From an uncultured Acetobacteraceae bacterium (GTDB lineage Bacteria; Pseudomonadota; Alphaproteobacteria; Acetobacterales; Acetobacteraceae), in NCBI GenBank assembly GCA_937874445.1, contig CALNAL010000429.1, positions 1-5,595 on the forward strand: DNA of 5,595 nt. Direction: 5' to 3'. The translations under genes and the position numbers were made by a program. How positions within the stretch are numbered: position 1 is the stretch's first letter; each line of letters starts with the position of its first letter. Shown here one piece after another: positions 1-5,072 of this stretch. The notes beneath the pieces are model-generated. The model ran no database searches and was not told where the DNA came from. It was given only the letters and a program-made list of their open reading frames with translations.

Positions 1-357
1 GCCTCTGGTCGCGGGGGGGGGCGAAGCGGGGACGGTGGCGTCCTCCTCGTCCTCGTCCTCCTCATCCTCCTCGGCAGCCTGCATCTCCAGCAGGCGCTGC
101 CGGTCAGCGATGGGGATCTGGTAGTAGTCGGGATGGATCTCGCTGAACGCCAGGAAGCCGTGGCGGCCACCGCCGTATTCCACGAAGGCCGCCTGGAGGC
201 TGGGCTCCACGCGGACTACCTTGGCGAGATAGATGTTTCCCTTGAGTTGCTTCTTGGTCGATGTCTCGACGTCGAAATCCTCGAGGCGGTTACCGTCCAG
301 CACCACCACGCGGGTTTCTTCCGCGTGGCTGGCGTCGATCAGCATGCGCTTGGTCAT
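1..357 (-). CDS. rne: Ribonuclease E, N-terminal part (partial, 3' end outside window)
   Basis: Endoribonuclease E cleaves single-stranded, often 5'-monophosphorylated RNA and organises the degradosome; it acts in mRNA decay and rRNA/tRNA maturation. The visible 119 residues begin MTKRMLIDASHAEETRVVV and contain KKQLKGNIYLAKV (35-47), RVEPSLQAAFVEYGG (49-63) and HGFLAFSEIHPDYY (66-79). These are the strongly conserved start of the RNase E/G catalytic domain and the first strands of its S1 domain. Residues 96-106 are almost purely acidic (EEDEEDEDEED), followed by a Pro-rich stretch; this matches the acidic insertion known inside the S1 domain of alphaproteobacterial RNase E. The ATG at 357-355 gives the usual family start, with a GGAG (369-372) 11 nt upstream. 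The active site and C-terminal scaffold lie beyond the left edge. RNase G is the alternative, but the DYYQIP region followed by an acidic insert favours RNase E. Confidence 0.95.
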   Translation of the reverse strand, partial: MTKRMLIDASHAEETRVVVLDGNRLEDFDVETSTKKQLKGNIYLAKVVRVEPSLQAAFVEYGGGRHGFLAFSEIHPDYYQIPIADRQRLLEMQAAEEDEEDEDEEDATVPASPPPATRG

Positions 358-498
358 TCGGTCCAGAACTCCGGTGCCCCGCAGTCCCTGAAGGGGAGAG
401 AGGGCAAAAGGCTTGTGAAGGGATGGGACCGGACCGCAGACGGAGGACAGAAAAGGCGAAGGATGGGAGACTGACGACTGCCGCCACCCCCGCCGGTG

Positions 499-533
499 CC
501 GCTGCCAGCCGCACGAGGCGGCCGCGGCAGCGG
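499..533 (-). other. GC-rich stem-loop upstream of rne (possible leader structure)
   Basis: CCGCTGCC (499-506) pairs perfectly with GGCAGCGG (526-533). Inside it GCCGC (508-512) can pair with GCGGC (518-522) around a 5-nt loop, leaving a small asymmetric bulge. It lies about 140-175 nt upstream of the rne ATG, so it would be in the leader if transcription starts further out. No T-tract follows on either strand, so it is not an ordinary intrinsic terminator. A regulatory role is inference; in DNA this GC-rich such hairpins also arise by chance. Confidence 0.4.
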
Positions 534-950
534 GACGCGCGCGCTTGAGCGGCGGCGTTCCCGGCGGGATCATGTTGCGGCGAGACAGCCAATCAGGCCC
601 CCTGGCGTCTGTGGGCGAGGCGGAGGAATGCGCCTGCGGCCCCGGTGAATCGGTGCGCCCGCCGCCCGCAAGGGCAGCCCCCCGACCAAATCGCGGTCCT
701 GAACCTCGGCGAGCCTGCGGTATCCCGTCGGGACACCGGACCGGCGCAGGGCCTCAGAACGGCACCCCCGCCACGAAGTCCGGGGGGCAAACGCGATCGG
801 AGCGGCGCAGCATCAGACGAGCGGTCATTCCCGTCGTCCGGCACGCCACCGGAGCGTGCTCCCGACCATGACGGAAACGCGCCCGCTTCGCAAGCGGTCC
901 CGCCGCATGACCGCGTCTCGATCCAGGATTTTTCCCGTCCGGGAAGGAAG

Positions 951-978
951 GCTTCTTTTCCCTGGAGGAAAAAGAAGC
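951..978. repeat. Imperfect inverted repeat, possible dispersed repeat unit
   Basis: GCTTCTTTT-C-CC, a TGGA loop, then GG-A-AAAAGAAGC: a 12-nt arm on each side with a single mismatch. It is followed at once by CAAAAAGGACTTTGTTCG. Hairpins built of GCTTCTTTT/AAAAGAAGC next to an AAAAAGG-type tail resemble intergenic repeats I recall from GC-rich alphaproteobacteria, but copy number cannot be judged from one window. There is no proper T-run after the stem for either direction, so a terminator role is unlikely. Confidence 0.5.
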
Positions 979-1048
979 AAAAAGGACTTTGTTCGTTGGG
1001 CTCCGCGGCTGACACAGGCGGGGTGCCTCAACGGCTAAAACTTTCCCG

Positions 1049-1072
1049 GTTCTTCCTGCCCGCAAGAAGAAC
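1049..1072. repeat. Second imperfect inverted repeat before rutF
   Basis: GTTCTTC-C-TGC, a CC centre, then GCA-A-GAAGAAC: 11-nt arms with one mismatch. It resembles the 951-978 hairpin in its TTCTT/AAGAA arms and lies 37 bp upstream of the reductase start, so it would be in the 5' leader or promoter of that gene. Whether it is regulatory or part of a dispersed repeat cannot be decided here. Confidence 0.45.
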
Positions 1073-1092
1073 ACCCCCTCTCCCCAGGCACC

Positions 1093-1098
1093 AAGGAG
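1093..1098 (+). promoter_or_regulatory. Ribosome binding site supporting the GTG start of rutF
   Basis: AAGGAG lies 11 nt before GTG 1110-1112, slightly long but the only good Shine-Dalgarno sequence near. It argues against the in-frame ATG at 1140, which would remove the conserved N-terminal helix YRQAM, and against the much longer open frame reaching back to 645. Confidence 0.65.
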
Positions 1099-1109
1099 AA
1101 CGCGACGAA

Positions 1110-1604
1110 GTGAGTGACGCAGCGGAGTATCGCCAGGCCATGTCCCGGGTCGGCGGGGCGGTGCATATCGTCACCACCGACGGGCCGGCCGGACGAGCCG
1201 GATTCACGGCCACGGCGGTCGCCTCGGTCAGTGACTCCCCCCCCACCCTGCTGGTCTGCCTCAACCGCGCCAGCGCCGCCAACGCCGTCTTCAAGGCCAA
1301 CGGGGTGCTGTGCGTGAACACCCTTGCCGCCGGGCAGCAGGATCTGGCGGGGATCTTCGGCGGGCTCGCCGGGGTGCATGGCGCGGCCCGCTTCGCCCGC
1401 AGCGCATGGACCCCCCTGCCCGACGGCACCCCCGCTCTCGCGGGCGCTCTGGCCGCCTTCGAATGCCGCCTTGCCGAGGTCCACGAGGTCGCGACCCACT
1501 CGCTGCTGGTCGGCGCCGTGCGGCACATCGTGCTGGGGCCGATGGGGCCGGGCCTCGCCTGGTTCGACCATGCCTGGCAGCGCCTGGTCGGCTCGGGCGG
1601 CTAA
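1110..1604 (+). CDS. rutF: Flavin reductase domain protein, RutF-like (NAD(P)H:FMN reductase)
   Basis: This is a 164-residue flavin reductase-like (split-barrel FMN-binding) protein. The family reduces free FMN/FAD with NAD(P)H and hands it to a two-component monooxygenase; RutF serves the RutA pyrimidine ring-opening oxygenase. Visible signatures closely matching E. coli RutF from memory are YRQAMSRVGGAVHIVTTDGPAGRAGFTATAV (7-37, quoted as key blocks FR/YRxAM, IVTTDGPAGRAGFTA), SVSDSPPTLLVCLNR (39-53), LCVNTLAAGQ (67-76), FECRLAEV (117-124) and a C-terminal GLAWFDHAWQRL (148-159). Length is typical. The start is GTG. No other rut genes are in the window, so the partner oxygenase is unknown and an HpaC-type or other reductase role is possible. 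The gene stands alone, divergent from rne and convergent with livK. A run of eight C (1237-1244) lies within the coding frame. Confidence 0.85.
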   Translation: MSDAAEYRQAMSRVGGAVHIVTTDGPAGRAGFTATAVASVSDSPPTLLVCLNRASAANAVFKANGVLCVNTLAAGQQDLAGIFGGLAGVHGAARFARSAWTPLPDGTPALAGALAAFECRLAEVHEVATHSLLVGAVRHIVLGPMGPGLAWFDHAWQRLVGSGG

Positions 1605-1613
1605 CCTCTCCAG

Positions 1614-1643
1614 AAAAAAGCCCGGAGGCCGAAGCCCCCGGGC
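1614..1643 (-). terminator. Intrinsic terminator of livK, UUCG loop
   Basis: Read on the minus strand, GCCCGGGGGC (1643-1634), a TTCG loop, then GCCTCCGGGC (1629-1620) form a 10-bp stem with one mismatch, followed directly by TTTTTT (1619-1614). This is a textbook rho-independent terminator with a stable tetraloop, 29 bp past the livK stop. The plus-strand side has no T-run, so it would not efficiently stop rutF transcripts, although it lies only 9 bp after the rutF stop. Confidence 0.9.
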
Positions 1644-1672
1644 GTCTGCTCAGCCGCGATCGCGCGCGACGA

Positions 1673-2776
1673 TCACAGCTCGTGGTAGTTGCCGTCGTGC
1701 CACTGGTAGAGCACGTAGTCGGACTTGGTGATGTCGCCCTTCGCGTTGAAGGAGATCGGCCCCAGCACGCTGTCCCACGGCCCGCTGGCCTTGAGGGTCT
1801 CGGAGACCTTCTTGGAATCGGTGGTGCCGGCCTTGGTGGCGGCCTCGGCCCAGATCTGCACGGCGGCATAGGTGTAGAGGACGTAGCCCTCGGGATCGAT
1901 GCCCTTGTCCTTGAACTCCTTGACCACCGCGGCGGCGGTCGGCCGGTTGCGCGGGTCGGCGGGGAAGGTCATCAGCGTGCCCTCGCCGGCGGGGCCGGTG
2001 ATCTGCCAGAACTCGTTGGTCTGCAGGGCGTCCCCGCCGATGACCTGCGGCTTCATGCCCTGCTCCTTGGCCTGGCGCTCGATCAGCCCGATCTCGGTGT
2101 GGTAGCCGCCGATGTAGATCACGTCGATGCCGGCGTCCTTGAGGCGGCTGACGAGGGCCGAGTAGTCCTTCTCGCCCGGAGTGTACGGCGTGTAGAGGGT
2201 CTCCTTCACGCCGGCGGCGTTCAGAAACTTCTTGGTCTCGTCGGCCAGCCCCTTGCCGTAGGCCGAGTTGTCGTGAAGGATCGCGACCTTCTTGCCCTTG
2301 AAGTGCGTGGCGATGTAGTCGCCGGCGACCTGGCCCTGCTGGTCATCGCGTCCGCAGGTGCGGAAGGTGTTCCACGAGCCCTCGTCGGTATATTTCGGGT
2401 TGGTCGAGGCCGGGGAGATCTCCAGGATCCCCTCCTCGGTATAGACCTTGCTGGCCGGGATCGAGCTGCCCGAGCAGAAATGCCCGGCAACGAACACCAC
2501 GCCCTTGGCGGCGAAATCATTGGCCAGCGATACCGCCTGCTTGGGGTCGCAGGCGTCGTCGCCGATGGTCAGCGCGAGCTTCTTGCCCAGCACGCCGCCC
2601 TTGGCATTGATGTCGGCCACCGCCTGCTCGGCGCCGTTCTTCAACTGCGCCCCGAACGTCGCATAGGCTCCGGTGACCGGTCCGGCGGAGGCAATCTGGA
2701 TATCGGCGGCCTTTGCCGGCGCCCACAACCCCAGCGCCAGCAGGGCGGCACCCGCAAACAGGGTGGTTCGAGTCAT
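1673..2776 (-). CDS. livK: Branched-chain amino acid ABC transporter substrate-binding protein
   Basis: This periplasmic binding protein (Peripla_BP_6/LivK type, 367 residues) captures Leu/Ile/Val or related amino acids for a LivHMGF-type importer. A Sec signal peptide is seen at 1-23 (Arg, hydrophobic core, APAKA then ADIQIA). Mature features match E. coli LIVBP: IASAGPVTGAYATFG (28-42), DDACDPKQA (73-81), GHFCSGSS (98-105; Cys76 and Cys101 fit the conserved disulfide), SPASTNP (121-127), HDNSAYGKGLADE (168-180), GEKDYSALVSRL (201-212), GGYHTEIG (223-230) and GGDAL (247-251). By recalled LIVBP alignment Ser102, Ala123, Thr125 and Tyr225 occupy ligand positions, while Asp249 stands where LIVBP has Glu226. 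The frame is open to 2911, but ATG 2776 is chosen because GAGGGA (2786-2791) sits 9 nt upstream and the signal peptide starts there. No permease or ATPase genes adjoin it. It ends at a strong terminator and is probably monocistronic. Exact ligand unknown. Confidence 0.92.
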   Translation of the reverse strand: MTRTTLFAGAALLALGLWAPAKAADIQIASAGPVTGAYATFGAQLKNGAEQAVADINAKGGVLGKKLALTIGDDACDPKQAVSLANDFAAKGVVFVAGHFCSGSSIPASKVYTEEGILEISPASTNPKYTDEGSWNTFRTCGRDDQQGQVAGDYIATHFKGKKVAILHDNSAYGKGLADETKKFLNAAGVKETLYTPYTPGEKDYSALVSRLKDAGIDVIYIGGYHTEIGLIERQAKEQGMKPQVIGGDALQTNEFWQITGPAGEGTLMTFPADPRNRPTAAAVVKEFKDKGIDPEGYVLYTYAAVQIWAEAATKAGTTDSKKVSETLKASGPWDSVLGPISFNAKGDITKSDYVLYQWHDGNYHEL

Positions 2777-2989
2777 TACGCTGCATCCCTCACTATGATA
2801 ATCGGCCCGCCGCACGCGGCGCGCGGCTGGGTTGCAGCCTAAGCAGTTCTTGTGCCGCGAGCCAAGTCTTTCCGGTGCATAACCCGGCAGGCCGCCCCAA
2901 CGAATTGGCATCGTTATAGATTGTTGCCTTCATATAGGGCACGCGGCCAAGGCAGACAGCCAAATCAAAAGGCATCCCTCGACCCAAAA

Positions 2990-3006
2990 TGCATTATTTG
3001 TATGCA
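2990..3006. promoter_or_regulatory. Candidate operator palindrome TGCAT-N7-ATGCA
   Basis: TGCAT (2990-2994) and ATGCA (3002-3006) are perfect inverted half-sites with a 7-bp AT-rich centre. An overlapping TTGT-N5-ACAA dyad (2998-3010) shares the right half. The site sits 214 bp upstream of livK and 119 bp upstream of the DUF2975 gene, so it could be an operator for either. The regulator is unknown; GntR-type sites can look like the overlapping dyad, but that is a guess. Confidence 0.35.
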
Positions 3007-3071
3007 ACAAAGTGCACCGCCCCGGCAGCACGCCGCCCCCTCCGCGCCGCCTCGCCCCGGAAATTTCTTGA

Positions 3072-3109
3072 TTATCGTATTACAATAATTTTTTATTGTG
3101 CCGCGATAA
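3072..3109. promoter_or_regulatory. 38-bp nested dyad before DUF2975/XRE pair, candidate operator-promoter
   Basis: The arrangement is TTATCG-N4-ACAATAA-N4-TTATTGT-N4-CGATAA, in which both the inner 7-bp and outer 6-bp arms are perfect and share the same centre (between 3090 and 3091). A possible promoter overlaps it: TTGATT (3068-3073), 17 bp, TTTTAT (3091-3096); TACAAT (3081-3086) is an alternative -10. It ends 15 bp before the start codon, with GAGG (3114-3117) as ribosome binding site between. The position suits autoregulation by the Cro/C1-type protein encoded downstream. As RNA it could also form a hairpin just upstream of the Shine-Dalgarno sequence. The symmetry is seen directly; the role is inferred. 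Confidence 0.55.
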
Positions 3110-3124
3110 CAACGAGGCAAACTC

Positions 3125-3658
3125 ATGTCCTTCCCCTGTTCCCCGCGCCTGACCCGGCTCGGCCGGCGGATGTGCCGGCTCTGCGACCTCGCCTTCTGGC
3201 TGCTCGGCCCGGGAATCGCCCTCTATGTCCTGGTGCTGCCCGACCAGCTGCCCGGCCGCGGCTGGGGCAGCGCCTACGCCGGCCCGCTGCCGCCCCTGGC
3301 CGCGCTCGCCGTCATCGCCGTGCTGGAGGTCGCCTTCCTGCCCGCCTTCTGGGGCCTGCGGGTGCTGCGCGGCCTGTTCGCCGGCTATGCCGAGGGCGCG
3401 GTGTTCACCCCCGGGGCCGCTGCCGGCCTGCGCCGCTTCGGCCTGGCGCTGCTGGCCGCGGGGCTGGCGGGTCCGCCCGCCTCGGTGCTGCTCTCCGCCG
3501 CCCTCGCCCTCGAGCAGCCGGCCGGCGCGCGCGGCTTCTTCCTGACCGTCTCCACCGCCGATCCGGTGCTGCTCGGCCTCGGCGCGGTGATGCTGGTGCT
3601 GGCCCGCGCCATGGCCGAGGCGGTGCGGCTGGCCGAAGAAAACGCGGCCTTCGTCTGA
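3125..3658 (+). CDS. DUF2975 family membrane protein (YoaS-like)
   Basis: A 177-residue integral membrane protein of unknown biochemical function. Four hydrophobic segments are visible at about 19-38, 55-78, 104-127 and 146-166. Family-like motifs are LRGLFAGYAEGAVFT (81-95), RRFG (103-106) before the third segment, and a charged C-terminal LAEENAAFV (169-177), which resembles the L-x-E-E-x-x-L-T-V ending of DUF2975 proteins such as B. subtilis YoaS. The start is ATG 3125, 7 nt after GAGG; the next in-frame ATG (residue 16) would lose the cytosolic N-terminus. The stop overlaps the next start as ATGA, so the two are translationally coupled. DUF2975 genes are commonly paired with a small YozG-like HTH gene, as here. 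Its role as a membrane partner of that regulator is inference. Confidence 0.8.
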   Translation: MSFPCSPRLTRLGRRMCRLCDLAFWLLGPGIALYVLVLPDQLPGRGWGSAYAGPLPPLAALAVIAVLEVAFLPAFWGLRVLRGLFAGYAEGAVFTPGAAAGLRRFGLALLAAGLAGPPASVLLSAALALEQPAGARGFFLTVSTADPVLLGLGAVMLVLARAMAEAVRLAEENAAFV

Positions 3659-3876
3659 TGCCCATCCGCGTCACCCTCGACCGGATGCTCGTCGAGCGCC
3701 ACCTGCGCGCACGCGAGGTCGCCGCGCGCATCGGCATCACCGAGGCCAATCTCTCGCTGCTGCGTACCGGCAAGGTGAAGGGCGTGCGCTTCGAGACCCT
3801 GGCCGCGCTCTGCGCCCTGCTCCAGTGCCAGCCCGGCGACCTCCTGTCCTGGGAGGCGGAGGACCCGCCGGGCTGA
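3658..3876 (+). CDS. Small Cro/C1-type helix-turn-helix regulator (YozG-like)
   Basis: A 72-residue single-domain XRE-family DNA-binding protein. Residues 5-16 (VTLDRMLVERHL) match helix 1. EVAARIGITEANLSLLRTGK (20-39) is the helix-turn-helix, with recognition helix around 28-36. VRFETLAALCALLQCQPGDLLSW (43-65) is the typical closing part of the small YozG-like regulators. The ATG overlaps the upstream TGA by one base (ATGA) and has no independent Shine-Dalgarno sequence of note, so coupling to the DUF2975 gene is likely. The frame is open leftward to 2989, but that extension runs antiparallel to no known domain and through the DUF2975 gene in another frame. It likely represses its own operon through the dyad at 3072-3109 (inference). 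It ends 18 bp from the convergent prfB stop. Confidence 0.88.
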   Translation: MPIRVTLDRMLVERHLRAREVAARIGITEANLSLLRTGKVKGVRFETLAALCALLQCQPGDLLSWEAEDPPG

Positions 3877-3881
3877 GGAGC

Positions 3882-3906
3882 TATTGGGCCTGCCTTATTG
3901 GGCCTG
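3882..3906. repeat. Short direct repeat at the prfB 3' end
   Basis: TATTGGGCCTG occurs twice (3882-3892, 3896-3906) separated by CCT, i.e. a 14-bp period. The right copy carries the prfB stop codon and last residues (AQ); the left copy lies in the 18-bp gap between the convergent genes. It looks like a small local duplication. Confidence 0.6.
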
Positions 3907-5026
3907 GGCGCTCGCCTCCGAGCGGGTGGCGCCCACCCGGGCCGCCAGCGAGGCCGCCATGAAATCATCGAGGTCGCCGCCCAGCACGGCCTCGGGGTTG
4001 GTCTTCTCCACGTTGGTGCGCAGGTCCTTCACCAGCTGGTAGGGTGCCAGCACGTAGCTGCGGATCTGGTGCCCCCAGCCGATGTCGGTCTTGGCGGCCT
4101 CGGTGGCGGCGGCGGCGGCCTCGCGCTTCTGCAGCTCGGCCTCGTACATCCGCGCGCGCAGCATCTCCATGGCGTTGGCGCGGTTGCGGAACTGGCTGCG
4201 GTCGGTCTGGCAGGCCACCACGATCCCGCTGGGGATGTGGGTGATGCGCACCGCCGAGGAGGTCTTGTTGACGTGCTGCCCGCCGGCCCCGGAGGAGCGG
4301 TAGGTGTCGATCTTGAGGTCCTCCTCGCGGATCTCGATGTGGATGGTGTCGTCCACCACCGGATAGACCCACACCGAGGCGAAGGAGGTCTGCCGCCGCG
4401 CCGCCGCGTCGAAGGGGCTGATGCGCACCAGGCGGTGCACGCCGGATTCGGTCTTCATCCAGCCGTAGGCGTTGAGCCCGGCGATCTGCAGCGTGGTGGA
4501 CTTGATGCCCGCCTGCTCGCCCTCGGTCTCCTCGAGCTTGCTCACCTTGTAGCCGTGCTGCTCGGCCCAGCGGGTGTACATGCGCTCGAGCATCTCGGCC
4601 CAGTCCTGCGCCTCGGTGCCGCCGGCCCCGGCGTTGATCTCGATGTAGCAGTCGTTGCCGTCGGCCTCGCCGGAAAGCAGGCTCTCGATCTCGCGCCGGT
4701 GCGCCTCGGCGGCGGCCTCCTTGAGGCTGGCGATGCCCTCGGCCACCATCGCCTCCTCGCCCTCGGCCTCGGCGAGCGCGATGAGGTCCATGGCGTCGGC
4801 GATCTCGCGTTCCAGCTTCTGCACGCCCTCGATGCCGCTCGCCAGCCGGTTGCGCTCGCGCATCATCTTCTGGGCGGCCTCGGGATGGTTCCAGAGGTCG
4901 GGGTTCTCGGCCTGGTTGTTCAGCTCGTCGAGACGGGCGATGGAAGCATCCCAGTCAAAGATGCCTCCTCAGCAGCGCGACGGACTGCTTGATCTGTTCG
5001 TTGAGGGTATCGGCTTCGGCGGACAT
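3895..5026 (-). CDS. prfB: Peptide chain release factor 2, with programmed +1 frameshift
   Basis: RF2 recognises UGA and UAA in the ribosomal A site and triggers hydrolysis of peptidyl-tRNA. The start is ATG 5026, 7 nt after GGAG (5034-5037). The first 23 codons (MSAEADTLNEQIKQSVALLR then RHL) run to 4958 and meet an in-frame TGA (4957-4955). Skipping base 4957 continues as DWDASIARLDELN to TAA at 3897-3895, giving 376 residues (E. coli RF2 has 365). In the joined protein the SPF codon-recognition tripeptide is at 203-205 (within RLVRISPFDAAARRQTSF) and the GGQ catalytic motif at 248-250 (SSGAGGQHVNKTSSAVR), whose Gln is normally methylated by PrmC. Ser244 precedes it at the position corresponding to E. 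coli residue 246 (by recall). It follows mrcA by 46 bp on the same strand, so the two probably form an operon. No terminator is seen after the stop. The TGA is a regulatory signal, not a pseudogene mark. Confidence 0.96.
4954..4969 (-). promoter_or_regulatory. RF2 autoregulatory +1 frameshift site
   Basis: On the minus strand the site reads AGGAGG-CAT-CTT-TGA-C: a Shine-Dalgarno-like AGGAGG (4969-4964), a 3-nt spacer, the slippery CTT (4960-4958), the poor-context stop TGAC. This is the classical RF2 arrangement (E. coli has AGGGGG-TAT-CTT-TGA-C). Low RF2 slows termination at TGA and allows slippage from CTT to TTT, so RF2 is made when scarce. Reading resumes at GAC (4956-4954). Confidence 0.96.
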
Positions 5027-5072
5027 GCAAAAACTCCGGGAATAAGGCGTCAGTCATCCAAAAGGGGGAGGC

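Larger units (their letters stand above)
358..1109. other. Divergent intergenic region between rne and rutF, no credible gene
   Basis: About 750 bp separate the rne start from the reductase start. Open frames on both strands here translate to Arg/Pro/Gly/Ser-rich sequence with no recognisable domain and no consistent start signals, so I call no gene. It must hold the rne promoter and leader (minus) and the reductase promoter (plus), but I could not fix convincing -35/-10 boxes for either. It contains a strong GC stem-loop (499-533), a short dyad TTCCC-GTCC-GGGAA (932-945) and two imperfect inverted repeats (951-978, 1049-1072). The 921-1075 segment is richer in A/T runs than its surroundings and looks like dispersed repeat-type spacer DNA. 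Confidence 0.7.
2777..3124. other. Divergent intergenic region between livK and the DUF2975 gene
   Basis: This 348-bp region must carry both promoters. Its right half (about 2900-3112) is much more AT-rich than the neighbouring genes. It holds a TGCAT-N7-ATGCA palindrome (2990-3006), the 38-bp nested dyad (3072-3109), and a short GCCG-CACG-CGGC hairpin (2809-2820) in the livK leader. For livK, TATATG- or TATAAC-like -10 candidates occur around 2905-2940 on the minus strand, but none has a convincing -35 at proper spacing. Open frames here are not coding-like. Confidence 0.7.

Noticed and set aside
593..1015. Minus-strand open frame in the rne-rutF gap
   Set aside because: Biased composition and no recognisable motif; it reads through the hairpin at 951-978, typical of spurious frames in repeat-like spacer DNA.
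645..1109. N-terminal extension of the rutF frame
   Set aside because: The extension is Arg/Pro-rich without a domain, and RutF proteins start right where the GTG at 1110 lies.
1655..1664. Perfect palindrome CGCGATCGCG after livK
   Set aside because: Ten bases of alternating C/G-rich palindrome are expected by chance in this composition, and it lies between the stop and the terminator with no partner site.
1310..2842. Long plus-strand open frame (510 codons) opposite livK
   Set aside because: It is antisense to a clear periplasmic binding protein with signal peptide, ribosome binding site and terminator. Its translation is low-complexity and no domain is recognised; GC-rich DNA makes such shadows common.
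2777..2911. 45-residue N-terminal extension of livK
   Set aside because: It would bury the signal peptide internally; ATG 2776 has a good ribosome binding site.
2946..2963. Sigma-54-like element upstream of livK (minus TTGGC...CTTGGC)
   Set aside because: The invariant GC of the -12 element is absent at the required 10-bp distance from the GG.
4955..4957. In-frame TGA in prfB as a pseudogene mutation
   Set aside because: It sits in the complete, correctly spaced RF2 frameshift signal and the downstream frame is intact with SPF and GGQ.
3898..4992. Long plus-strand open frame (364 codons) opposite prfB
   Set aside because: Antisense to RF2, Gly/Leu/Val/His-rich shadow sequence with no family features.
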